Shown: positions 40,617 through 49,068 of the stretch, in pieces
Position numbering within the stretch: the stretch's first letter is position 1
Layout: each line of letters begins with the position of its first letter
Source: Verrucomicrobiia bacterium
GTDB lineage: Bacteria; Verrucomicrobiota; Verrucomicrobiia; Limisphaerales; Fontisphaeraceae
NCBI GenBank assembly: GCA_026414565.1
Contig: JAOAIT010000028.1
Location: 1-64,000 of the forward strand
Direction of reading: 5' to 3'
DNA length: 64,000 nt
Made by a program: the position numbers and the translations under genes
Notes under the pieces: model-generated
The model's input: the letters and a program-made list of their open reading frames with translations, nothing else
Databases searched by the model: none
What the model was told of the DNA's origin: nothing

Positions 40617-42005
40617 ATGCAAGTGACTGCCGAAAAGGTGTGGGATTCGGCCCAGCAATCGTTGCGGGGCATGCTGAATCCAGACATTTACAAACTTTGG
40701 TTTGCGCCGGTGCGAGCCGTGAGTGTCACGCCCGAGGAGATTACGCTGGAGGTGCCCAATGATTTCTTCGAGGTGTGGCTCAAGGACAACTATCTGGGGC
40801 TGCTGCGGGACGCCGTGGCGCAGACCACCGGGCAGGCGCTAAACATCAAGTTCAAGACGGCGGCACCGGGCAGCACGCCGGTGCCGCCCGCGCCGGCCGA
40901 GCCGGCGCCGGGGCGGGCGGGCGGCAGCCGCGGGCGCAGCCGCAGCGCGGCGGAGGTGGACGCCATCAACGGGCACAATCGGGAGGCCCTGTTCAATCCG
41001 CGCAACACGTTTGACACGTTTGTGGTGGGGGACAACAACGTCATGGCGCACGGGGCGGCGATGGCGGTGGCGCAAAATCCGGGCAAGGCGTACAATCCGT
41101 TGTTCCTCTACGGCGGGGTGGGGCTGGGCAAGACGCACCTGCTGCACGCCATCGGCCAGTATGTGGTGGCGCACAAGAAGACGGCGCGCGTGGCCTATGT
41201 GTCCTGCGAGAAATTCACCAACGAATTCATTGACGCCATTCAGAGCGGCACGCTGGCGCGTTTTCGCAAGAAATACCGGCAGACGGATGTGCTGCTGATT
41301 GACGACATCCAGTTTTTGAGCGGCAAGGAGCGGATTCAGGAGGAGTTTTTCCACACCTTCAACGCCCTGCATGAGGCGCACATGCAGATCGTGCTGTCGT
41401 GCGACCGCCCGCCCAGCGAGATTGCGGGACTGGAGGACCGGCTGATCACGCGGTTTGAGTGGGGCATGGTGAGCGATCTGCAGCCGCCCGATGTGGAAAC
41501 GCGCGTGGCCATCCTGCGGAAAAAGCAGGAGCTGATGGGCGTGAAGCTGCCGGATGAAATCATCAACTTCCTGGCCAGCCGCATCCGCACCAACATCCGG
41601 CGGCTGGAGGGGGCGCTGACGCGGGTGGCGGCGTATGCGTCGCTGACGCGCAAGCCCCTGACGCTGGATGCGGTGGAGAATTTGCTGCGCGAGGTGCTGC
41701 ATGAGGAGGGACAGACGCATGTCACGGTGGAGGTGATCCTCAAGCGCGTGGCCGAGCATTTTGATCTGCGGCTGTCGGATTTGACCGGGCGGCGGCGGCC
41801 GGAGAACATCGCGTTTCCGCGGCAAATCGTCATGTATCTGGCGCGCGAGCTGACGGAAAGCTCGCTGAACACGATTGGCGAGGCGCTGGGCGGGCGGGAT
41901 CATGGCACGGTGCTGCACGGCTGCCGGCTGGTGAAGGACCGGATGGAGGTGGATCCCCACGTGCGCAAGCTGGTGGAGCATCTGAAGCAATCCCTGCTGC
42001 GCTAG
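40617..42005 (+). CDS. dnaA: chromosomal replication initiator DnaA
   Basis: A 462-residue protein of standard length. Domain I starts with V-W-D-S-A-Q-Q-S-L; a Pro/Ala-rich domain II spans about 85-115; the AAA+ domain III has Walker A G-G-V-G-L-G-K-T (166-173) and L-L-I-D-D-I-Q-F (Asp229); domain IV ends with the DnaA signature G-G-R-D-H-G-T-V-L-H (425-434). It binds DnaA boxes and opens the origin. The gene is not followed by dnaN; the next gene is convergent. Confidence 0.97.
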   Translation: MQVTAEKVWDSAQQSLRGMLNPDIYKLWFAPVRAVSVTPEEITLEVPNDFFEVWLKDNYLGLLRDAVAQTTGQALNIKFKTAAPGSTPVPPAPAEPAPGRAGGSRGRSRSAAEVDAINGHNREALFNPRNTFDTFVVGDNNVMAHGAAMAVAQNPGKAYNPLFLYGGVGLGKTHLLHAIGQYVVAHKKTARVAYVSCEKFTNEFIDAIQSGTLARFRKKYRQTDVLLIDDIQFLSGKERIQEEFFHTFNALHEAHMQIVLSCDRPPSEIAGLEDRLITRFEWGMVSDLQPPDVETRVAILRKKQELMGVKLPDEIINFLASRIRTNIRRLEGALTRVAAYASLTRKPLTLDAVENLLREVLHEEGQTHVTVEVILKRVAEHFDLRLSDLTGRRRPENIAFPRQIVMYLARELTESSLNTIGEALGGRDHGTVLHGCRLVKDRMEVDPHVRKLVEHLKQSLLR

Positions 42006-42026
42006 GCGCCGGGGGGCGCGGGGAGG

Positions 42027-42926
42027 TCAGCGCAGGGCGGTGGGGGGGACGTATTTATCCGTCAGCAAGGGGGCGCGGGCGGCGGCGGGGGGCACGTTGG
42101 TGCGGAAGGCGTTGATGCGCACCGCCAGGGAGGGCGGCATGAGCACCTGGCGCTTGCGCTGTTCCTCGTATTTCTGGCGGAGGGCGGGGAGGGTCAGGGG
42201 CTCGCGGCTTTTGGTGCCCAATAAAACCACGTTCAAGGAGTTTTCAGCCGCAAACCAATAGACGTGGGGAAACACCGTTTTCATGGTGCGATAGAGCGCG
42301 CCGACGCGGTCGGCCTTCCAGCCGCCCAGGGTGCCGATGACGTTGTACATGAGCACGCCGTTGGGGGTGAGGTTGGTGGCGGCAAGCTGGAAAAATTCCT
42401 GCGTGACCAGATGGTGGGGGGCGTCGGAGCCGTAACGGCCGGTCTGGTAGGCGTCCATGAGGAGGGCGTCGTAGCGGGTGGGGTTGCGGCGGAGGAAGAC
42501 GCGGCCGTCGGCCACGTGGATGCGGTGCTGGGGGGATTCCAGGACGCCAAAGAAACGGCGGGCGATGACCACCACCTCCGGATCAATTTCGACGGTGTCC
42601 ACGCGCACGCGGGGGTAGTAGTAGGCGTAGGCGCGCTGGGTGCTGCCGCCGCCCAGGCCGATCATCAGGACGTTGCTCAGGCCGGGGTTGAGGATGATGG
42701 GGAGATGAAAATACTCGGTATAGTCGAAGTGTCCCTCCAGATGGTTCAGGAGGGACATGCGGGTTTCCTGGGAGCCGTTGAAGCTGAGGATGCGCAGGCC
42801 GGCCTCGTCGCGCACCTGGATGTGGTGGTAGGCGGAGAACACCTCGTGCACCACGGCGGCCGGGGCGGGCAGCGCCAGCAGGCCCAGGCAAAGGCTCAGG
42901 CAAAGATATTCAAGGACGCGGCGCAT
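42027..42926 (-). CDS. spermidine synthase-like protein with signal or membrane anchor
   Basis: A 299-residue protein. After a hydrophobic N-terminus (L-C-L-S-L-C-L-G-L-L-A-L-P) comes the spermidine-synthase fold: A-Y-H-H-I-Q-V, a SAM-type G-L-G-G-G-S, V-E-I-D-P-E-V-V, V-A-D-G-R-V-F-L and a D-A-Y-Q-T-G loop. Related proteins are usually fused to an N-terminal multi-helix membrane domain, which here is encoded separately by the overlapping upstream gene. The aminopropyl-transfer activity is not assured. Confidence 0.75.
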   Translation of the reverse strand: MRRVLEYLCLSLCLGLLALPAPAAVVHEVFSAYHHIQVRDEAGLRILSFNGSQETRMSLLNHLEGHFDYTEYFHLPIILNPGLSNVLMIGLGGGSTQRAYAYYYPRVRVDTVEIDPEVVVIARRFFGVLESPQHRIHVADGRVFLRRNPTRYDALLMDAYQTGRYGSDAPHHLVTQEFFQLAATNLTPNGVLMYNVIGTLGGWKADRVGALYRTMKTVFPHVYWFAAENSLNVVLLGTKSREPLTLPALRQKYEEQRKRQVLMPPSLAVRINAFRTNVPPAAARAPLLTDKYVPPTALR

Positions 42927-43536
42927 AAAAACGGTTCATGTACCAACATAAACCGGCCAGGCCGATCGTCAAACCGCCCGCCAGGCAAAACACCGCCGGC
43001 AGACTGAGCCAGTCGAGCAGCACATAGCCGGTGGCAAACACGCCGGCGATGCTGCCCGCGGTGCTGGCGGCGTAGATGCGGCCGCTGGCCGCGCCGACGT
43101 GGTCCAGCGCCCGGGCGGTCAGGCGGATGGTGAAGGGGGAGAGCATGGCCAGCACGAAACAGGGCAGGAGAAACAACACCGCGCTGCCCAGGGCGGGGTC
43201 CACCTTCTGCCAGAAGGCGGGGATTTCGCGGTCGAGGGGATGGCGGTTGACGATGAGGTTGATGAGCGGGGGCGAGAAGGCCGGCAGGGCGGCAATGAAC
43301 ATGCCGGTGCCGGCGAGGAGGGGGGCCAGGCGGCCGGGGCGCGGCCAACGGTCGGCGAGCCAGCCGCCGCAAAAGTAGCCCAGGGCCAGCGCGGCCATGA
43401 CCATGCCAATCTGGCTGATCCACACATAAAAAGAACCGCCAAAATCCTTGGTGAGAAAGCGCACGCCGGCAATCTCGAGCAGCATGATGATGAAGCCGCC
43501 GGTGCTGACGAGCAGGATTTCGCAAAAGGTGCGCAT
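42910..43536 (-). CDS. multi-helix membrane protein, partner of the spermidine synthase-like gene
   Basis: A 208-residue protein with about six hydrophobic helices (I-L-L-V-S-T-G-G-F-I-I-M-L-L-E-I-A-G near the start, M-V-M-A-A-L-A-L-G-Y-F-C-G-G-W-L-A-D-R next). The E-I-x-G-x-R and G-x-x-L-A-D-R-W patterns are those of the membrane half of fused MFS/spermidine-synthase proteins. It overlaps the synthase-like gene by 17 bases in another frame, so the fused protein appears to be split into two coupled genes here. Confidence 0.7.
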   Translation of the reverse strand: MRTFCEILLVSTGGFIIMLLEIAGVRFLTKDFGGSFYVWISQIGMVMAALALGYFCGGWLADRWPRPGRLAPLLAGTGMFIAALPAFSPPLINLIVNRHPLDREIPAFWQKVDPALGSAVLFLLPCFVLAMLSPFTIRLTARALDHVGAASGRIYAASTAGSIAGVFATGYVLLDWLSLPAVFCLAGGLTIGLAGLCWYMNRFYAPRP

Positions 43537-43552
43537 GGGGGAAAAGGGGGCT

Positions 43553-44491
43553 TCAGGGGGACGGAGTCAGCGGGAGGAGCCGTACCTGGTCCAGCAGGCG
43601 CTCGAGTTCGTGCTGCTCCAGTTCGCCGGGCATCCAGGAGAGGGCATTGGCTGCGCCGGCCGCCATGCCCCAGCGGCAGGCTTCGGGCCAGGGCTCGCCG
43701 TGCAGGCGGCGCGCGACGAGGGCGGCGGTGAGGGCATCGCCGGAGCCGATGGGGTTGAGGGCGTGGATGGCGGGGGGCTGCACCTGCCAGAAGCGGCCAC
43801 CTTCCAGGAGCAGGGCGGGGCGTTCGCCGGCGGTGATCAAAACCACTTCGGCCCCCTGCTGGTGGAGGGTGAGCATGGCCCGCATCACAGCGGTGTCGTC
43901 CGGCAGGGGCTGCTCGAGGAGCGCTTCGAGTTCGTGGCGGTTGGGTTTGACAAGTGTGGGCCGGGCGGCCAACGCGGCCTGCAGAGCGGCGCGCTGGGTG
44001 TCCACCACCGTCAACACGCCCTGTGCCCGTGCCCGGGCGATGCAGCGGGCGTAGAAGTGCGGGGGTGCGCCGGGGGTCAAGGTGCCGGAAATAATCAGGG
44101 CGCGGCAGCGGGGCAGGTGTTGTTCCACCACGGAGGCCAGTTCATCATAGGCTTCCGGCGGCACGGGACGGCTTTCTTCCACCAATTCAGTAACGCCGCC
44201 GGCCTCCTCCACCAAGGTGATGCATTGGCGGGTGGGCGGGGGGACGCGCACCCAGGCCTGGCGCAGGCCGCGCTGGTGCAATTCCGCCTCGAGTCTCCGC
44301 CCGCTTTCGCCGCCGAGGAAGCCGGTAAGCAAAGGGGTTTCGCCCAGGGTGTGGAGGACTTTGGCGACGTTGACGGCCTTGCCGGCCACGCCGTCGAGGG
44401 TGGTGCGGGCACGGTTGACGCGGTGCCATTGCAGGCGGTCAAAGCGCATGACCCGCTGCAGCGCCGGGGTGGGGCCGAGACAAAGGATCAT
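43553..44491 (-). CDS. PfkB-family sugar-phosphate kinase (1-phosphofructokinase/tagatose-6-phosphate kinase type)
   Basis: A 312-residue protein from ATG 44491. It begins I-L-C-L-G-P-T-P-A-L-Q-R-V, like FruK/LacC enzymes. It has G-G-K/G-V-A-G-K-A-V-N-V-A-K-V-L, G-F-L-G-G-E-S-G, the anion-hole and catalytic base motif N-P-I-G-S-G-D-A, and V-K-P-N-R-H-E-L. It phosphorylates a sugar phosphate with ATP. Exact sugar uncertain, and no PTS or aldolase gene is nearby. The frame continues upstream through the PQQ gene but that extension is out of frame with it and not real. Confidence 0.85.
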   Translation of the reverse strand: MILCLGPTPALQRVMRFDRLQWHRVNRARTTLDGVAGKAVNVAKVLHTLGETPLLTGFLGGESGRRLEAELHQRGLRQAWVRVPPPTRQCITLVEEAGGVTELVEESRPVPPEAYDELASVVEQHLPRCRALIISGTLTPGAPPHFYARCIARARAQGVLTVVDTQRAALQAALAARPTLVKPNRHELEALLEQPLPDDTAVMRAMLTLHQQGAEVVLITAGERPALLLEGGRFWQVQPPAIHALNPIGSGDALTAALVARRLHGEPWPEACRWGMAAGAANALSWMPGELEQHELERLLDQVRLLPLTPSP

Positions 44492-44507
44492 GGCGGCGGG
44501 AGGGCCA

Positions 44508-46052
44508 TCAGGGTTGGGCGGGGCGGCCGCCGGCGGCGTAAAGGGTGCGCTGGGAGGCGACGTACAGGACGCCGTTGGCCGCCACGGGGGTGGCCACGAT
44601 GGCGCTGTCCAATTGGATGGTGGCCAAGAGGCGCAGTTCCCTGCCGGCGGCCAGGACGGCGAGGTCCCCGCGGCGCGAGCCGATGTACACCTTGCCATCG
44701 GCCACGAGGGGGGAGGACCAGATTTCACCCGCCAGTTGATGCCGCCAATAGACGTGGCCGGTGGCGGCGTCGGCGCAGAGCACCTGGCCGGAGCAGTCGG
44801 CGGCATACACCAGGCCGTCGTGCACGGCGGGGGTGGAGCAGGTGTGCCGCTGGAGGGGCACAGACCAGAGCAGCGCGTGGGGGGTGAGGTCGCCTTCGCC
44901 GGTGAGGGTGTAGCATTTGAGCCAGGCCTGGTTTTTGCCCCACCAGATGTCGCCGCCGCCGGTGACGTAGAGCTTGTCGCCCACCACGACGGGGGTGCTT
45001 TTGATGTTGCTGGGGCTTTCCTTGCGGTTGCCGATGAAGCGGTGAACCTCCTCCTTGGGGCCTTCCGGGTCAAAGTCAATGAGCCAGCGTTTTTTCAAAG
45101 TGCCCGGGCCGCCGGCGGGGGGCGTGTCCGCCCACGGTTCAAAGCCGTAAATCACGCCGTCGCCGCCGCAGAAGATGATCTGCTCCACGCCGTTGAGGCG
45201 GGCCAGGGCGGGCGGGGACCAGGTGCAATGAAAGATGCGGGGGCCGATGTTCTCGCGGTCGCGGGCCAGGTAGCGGCCGGTGTGCTTGTCCAGCACGATG
45301 AGGCTGGGGCCGTCGGGGCGGCGGATACGGCGGTGGGTGTTGTCCACGCCGTTGCCGGAGTTGAGGTAGAGATGGTTGCCGCGGATGAGGATGGCGGCGT
45401 GGGCGCCGTCGTGCGGCCAGATGCCGGCCTGCTCGGGCACATCAAAACGCCAGAGGATGTCGGCGTCCAGGGGGCCGGGGGTCATGGTGGGGGTGTTGGT
45501 GGGCGTCATGTATGCGCCCTCGTCGGTGTAGGGGCCATCGTTGCCGTTGGCCAGGCCTTCGAGGTCCAGGCAAAGGACACTGCGGCGGTTGTCCAGGATG
45601 TAAGCGCGTTGGCCTTCGATGGTGGCGGAGGCGCAGATGCCCGCGTTGGGCCAGTCCTGGTAGATGTCGTCGTTGTATTTGGGGGTGACAAGCTGCCAGC
45701 GGAGCCGGCCGGTGGCTTCATCGAGGCAGAGGAGGACGCCGCGGTCGCCCTGATGCCGCGGGTCCCGGGGGCGGTTGTTGTTGGTGCCAATGAGGACGAC
45801 GCGGCGGCCCACCACCGGCGTGGAGTAGGTTTCTGTGCCGAGGGGGGCGGTCCATTTAAGGTTGCGCCCGGTATCGGGGTCAAAAGATTCCGGCAGGCCG
45901 CGCTCGGCGGAGACCATGTTGCGGCTCCAGGGCTGGCCCCATTGGGGATGATCGGCCGCCTGGGCCAGGCCCAGGAGCAGGAGCAGGCCCCAGAGACTCC
46001 ACCAGGCTGCTTTCCCTGCCGCCTGCCGTGCCGTGCGTGGGAGCGGCCTCAT
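44508..46052 (-). CDS. exported PQQ-type beta-propeller protein
   Basis: A 514-residue protein with a signal peptide (W-W-S-L-W-G-L-L-L-L-L-G-L-A-Q-A) and repeated propeller blades, each with a G-x-(V/L)-Y-(I/V/A)-G or A-A-D type strand and C-x-D-A-x-T-G-x-x-x-W turn, as in the PQQ-binding-like/BamB fold. It probably acts as an outer-surface scaffold or binding protein; no dehydrogenase active-site residues are evident. Its ATG overlaps the stop of the kinase-like gene upstream, so the two are co-translated. Confidence 0.8.
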   Translation of the reverse strand: MRPLPRTARQAAGKAAWWSLWGLLLLLGLAQAADHPQWGQPWSRNMVSAERGLPESFDPDTGRNLKWTAPLGTETYSTPVVGRRVVLIGTNNNRPRDPRHQGDRGVLLCLDEATGRLRWQLVTPKYNDDIYQDWPNAGICASATIEGQRAYILDNRRSVLCLDLEGLANGNDGPYTDEGAYMTPTNTPTMTPGPLDADILWRFDVPEQAGIWPHDGAHAAILIRGNHLYLNSGNGVDNTHRRIRRPDGPSLIVLDKHTGRYLARDRENIGPRIFHCTWSPPALARLNGVEQIIFCGGDGVIYGFEPWADTPPAGGPGTLKKRWLIDFDPEGPKEEVHRFIGNRKESPSNIKSTPVVVGDKLYVTGGGDIWWGKNQAWLKCYTLTGEGDLTPHALLWSVPLQRHTCSTPAVHDGLVYAADCSGQVLCADAATGHVYWRHQLAGEIWSSPLVADGKVYIGSRRGDLAVLAAGRELRLLATIQLDSAIVATPVAANGVLYVASQRTLYAAGGRPAQP

Positions 46053-48799
46053 TTGGACAACACCACGCGGAAGCCGTAATCGGGCCGGCGTTCTTTGGGA
46101 TCCACCAGCAGCCGATAGGAGGAGGAGAGGGTGCCGGGGATGTAACCAAAGTAGGAGCCGCCGCGGAGGACGCGTTGTTTTTGGGCGGAGTCAGCCCAGT
46201 CCTGGACCCATTCCCAGGCGTTGCCGCCGAGGTCAAAGAGGCCTTTGGCGTTGGGCATGAAACTGGCGACGGGGGCCGTGTTTTCGAAGCGGTCAAAGGT
46301 GAGGTAATCGGCGTAATTGCCCGCGCCGGCGGGGGGCGGCCATTCCTGGCCCCAGGGGTAGAGGCCGGGCAGCCGGCCGCTGCGCTCGGCGGGGGTGGCG
46401 CCGGATTCCTGGGGCAGGCCGACGGCGAGGCTCCATTCCTGATCGGTGGGGAGGCGGTAGAGTTCATCCGCGCCGATGATGCCCGCCTTGCGTTCCAACT
46501 GGGTGAGCCAGTTGCAGAACCGCAGCGCCTCCTCGTAGTTGACGTTGACCACCGGATGGGCGGGCGCCTGTTTGAAGCCCGGCTCCTTCCAGGCCAGCTC
46601 GGCGTAGCGCTCCTCCAGAGCGAAGCGGGAGAAGTCCTGCACGCGGGTTTCCCAGGCGCAGATGAAGACGTTGCCCAGCGGCACCATGCGCATGCCGAGG
46701 GAGTTGTGCCAGATTTTGCCGGGCACGGGCCGGTTTTCCACCAGGGTGATCTGGGACTGGAAGGCGGTTTTCTGCTCCTGGGCGGCCTTGGTTTCGGCGG
46801 CTTTGCGGGCCTCCTCGGCGCGGCGGGCTTCCTCGGCGCGACGAGCCTCTTCGCTCAACTTGGCCAGGCGGGCCTGGCGCTCGGCTTCGGCGCGGCGGGC
46901 GGCTTCTTCCAGCTTGCGGCGGGTTTCCTCTTCGGCCTTCAGGCGGGCCTTTTCGGCTTCGGCCAGTTTGCGCTCCAGCTCGGCCTTGCGGGCGGCCTCC
47001 TCCTCGCGGCGTTTGCGTTCGGCTTCGAGGGCGGCCTGGGCCTTGGCCTCCGACTCCTTGCGGGCGCGCTCCTCCTCCTCCAGCTTTTTGGCGGCGGCTT
47101 CCGCGGCCAGGCGGGTGGCTTCGGCTTCTTTGAGGGCGGCCTCGGCGGCGGCCTTGATGCGCTCGGCCTCGGCCCGCTGGGCGGCCAGTTGCGCTTCAAT
47201 CTTGCGGCGCTCGGCTTCGGCGGCGGCATCGCCACCGGCTTTTTTGGCGGCTTCGGCGGCCAGGCGTTTCAGTTCGGCTTCCTTGGCGAGGATGGCCTGG
47301 CGTTCGGCTTCGAGGCGTTTGGCCTCTTCTTCGGCGGCGCGTTTTTTGGCGATGGCCTCGGCTTCGCGTTTGCGGGCTTCCTCCTCGGCCTGGCGCTTGC
47401 GGGCTTCGGCTTCCTCCTGGGCCTTTTTGGCCTGGGCGGCGGCGATTTCGAGGGCTTTGCGGCGTTGTTCGAGTTCCTCTTCGGCTTTTTTCTTTTCCTC
47501 TTCGAGGCGTTTGCGCTCCTCTTCGAGCTTGCGCTGCAGGGCCTCGCGCTCATAGGCGAGGCGGCGTTCAAGTTCCTCGGCGCTCAAGCCGGCATTGGTG
47601 GAGGTGTCGGAGGGGGTGGTGGTGGCGACGGGGGCTGGGGCGGGATGCATTTGGGTACTGAGATACCAGCCCACGATGCCCAGGATGACGCCCACCATCA
47701 CCGCGATGATGGGGACCAGACTTTTCTTGGGCGGGGCGGCGGGCGCCGGCGCGGGGGTGGGAGCGCCGGGGATGTTCATGGTGGGCACCGGCGGCGTGGT
47801 GGCCACGGCGGCGGCAGCGGCGGTCGCAGCGGGGGCTGGTTGCGGGGCCGCCGTTTTGAAAGGTTCGGGGGGCGTGGGCAAGGGCGGGCGCTTGCATGGG
47901 CCATACAGCTCGAGGCGGTCGGCCACTTCTTCCATGTCGGCGGGGCGATAGGCCGGTTCCTTGGCCAGACAGCCGGCGACGGTCTCATCCCAGGCGCGGG
48001 GGATGGGTTCGCCGAGGATGCGCATGTCGCGGCGGCGGCGGGTCATGGTGGGGGGCACATCTTCCTTGACCTGGGAGACGATGTTGCCGGTGTTGAAGGG
48101 GGGCTTGCTGGTGATCAACTCATAGAGGCAGACGCCCAGGGAATAAACATCATCCGTAACGGTGGGCGGGGTGCCGTCCAGGCGTTGGGGGCTGGTGTAG
48201 CGGAAACTTTGGGCCACGTCCCGCGGGCTGCCCTCGAGTTTGTTGACCCAGAATCCGAGCAGGGCATCGAGGCGGGCATCGGTGATGACGATTTCGCCGG
48301 CGGAGGTGAGCAGCAGGTTGGTGGGTTTCAGGTTGCCGTGGGCCTGGCCGGCGGCGTGGAGGGCGCCTAGGTTTTTGGTGATGGGCTTGAGCCATTCTTT
48401 CAAATCCACCGCGTCGAAGACCTGGTTTTTGCGTTGCTGGCGCAAATCATGGAGGGAGGTGCCTTCAATCCATTCTTCCACCACGGCGGCCAGGGGGCCT
48501 TCCACCACCCAATCAAAGACGCGGGCCAGGCCGGGGATTTCGAGCGTTTTTAATTCCGCGACGAGGGCGGAGATTTGCGCCATGGCCTCGGGGGTGGCGG
48601 TCACGCGGGTGGGGAGGAATTTCAGGGTCACATCCCGGCTGCCCTGGTCATCCCACGCCTGCCAGACGGCGCTGTTGCGGCCCCGGCCAATCAGCCTTAC
48701 CAAACAATACCGGTTAAATACAAACTGACCGGCGGCCAGACTGCGCACGGCCTCGCCCAGATCCATTTCCGGGGGGGTGGGGGTGTTGTTGGCTGACAT
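46049..48799 (-). CDS. pseudokinase-coiled coil-FGE-sulfatase-domain fusion
   Basis: A 916-residue protein. Residues 30-300 are a Hanks-type kinase fold: glycine loop G-R-G-R-N-S-A-V, Lys60 (V-T-L-K), but H-G-N-L-K-P-T-N where H-R-D is expected, so the catalytic Asp is Asn156; D-F-G reads D-A-R (174-176). A transmembrane helix lies near 360-381. A long Ala/Glu/Lys/Arg-rich coiled coil covers about 395-690. The C-terminal 230 residues are a formylglycine-generating-enzyme-like domain (N-W-L, L-P-T-D-Q-E-W, G-G-N-A-W-E-W, R-G-G-S-Y-F-G-Y ... Y-G-F-R). It likely senses or scaffolds at the membrane rather than phosphorylating. Confidence 0.85.
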   Translation of the reverse strand: MSANNTPTPPEMDLGEAVRSLAAGQFVFNRYCLVRLIGRGRNSAVWQAWDDQGSRDVTLKFLPTRVTATPEAMAQISALVAELKTLEIPGLARVFDWVVEGPLAAVVEEWIEGTSLHDLRQQRKNQVFDAVDLKEWLKPITKNLGALHAAGQAHGNLKPTNLLLTSAGEIVITDARLDALLGFWVNKLEGSPRDVAQSFRYTSPQRLDGTPPTVTDDVYSLGVCLYELITSKPPFNTGNIVSQVKEDVPPTMTRRRRDMRILGEPIPRAWDETVAGCLAKEPAYRPADMEEVADRLELYGPCKRPPLPTPPEPFKTAAPQPAPAATAAAAAVATTPPVPTMNIPGAPTPAPAPAAPPKKSLVPIIAVMVGVILGIVGWYLSTQMHPAPAPVATTTPSDTSTNAGLSAEELERRLAYEREALQRKLEEERKRLEEEKKKAEEELEQRRKALEIAAAQAKKAQEEAEARKRQAEEEARKREAEAIAKKRAAEEEAKRLEAERQAILAKEAELKRLAAEAAKKAGGDAAAEAERRKIEAQLAAQRAEAERIKAAAEAALKEAEATRLAAEAAAKKLEEEERARKESEAKAQAALEAERKRREEEAARKAELERKLAEAEKARLKAEEETRRKLEEAARRAEAERQARLAKLSEEARRAEEARRAEEARKAAETKAAQEQKTAFQSQITLVENRPVPGKIWHNSLGMRMVPLGNVFICAWETRVQDFSRFALEERYAELAWKEPGFKQAPAHPVVNVNYEEALRFCNWLTQLERKAGIIGADELYRLPTDQEWSLAVGLPQESGATPAERSGRLPGLYPWGQEWPPPAGAGNYADYLTFDRFENTAPVASFMPNAKGLFDLGGNAWEWVQDWADSAQKQRVLRGGSYFGYIPGTLSSSYRLLVDPKERRPDYGFRVVLSK

Positions 48800-49068
48800 A
48801 ATGGTTCACGTTGGGATTGTTCCGTCAGTGACGGATTTTAGCTTAGCATCAGGAGATTGGACGGGCAATGACTTCTTTCGCTCCGGCGCGGGGCCGGGCG
48901 CGGGCCGGCGGAGCATGCCGCATTGCGGGGGCAGTCCCCGGCTGCGAGGCGCGCGGGCGGGCAGGCTTGCCTGTCCGCTTGACATTCCGGCGGGCATCGG
49001 CGACAAGCTAGCGGCTAAACCGGCCGGCCACACCTGTTTGGGTGGGCTGCCTTGAACCACGATCCATC

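Noticed and set aside
46028-48370. 780-codon open frame on the plus strand opposite the pseudokinase gene
   Set aside because: It is the mirror of a low-complexity Glu/Ala/Lys-rich coding region; the predicted product is Gly/Ala/Phe-rich with no domain, and it overlaps a well supported gene throughout.
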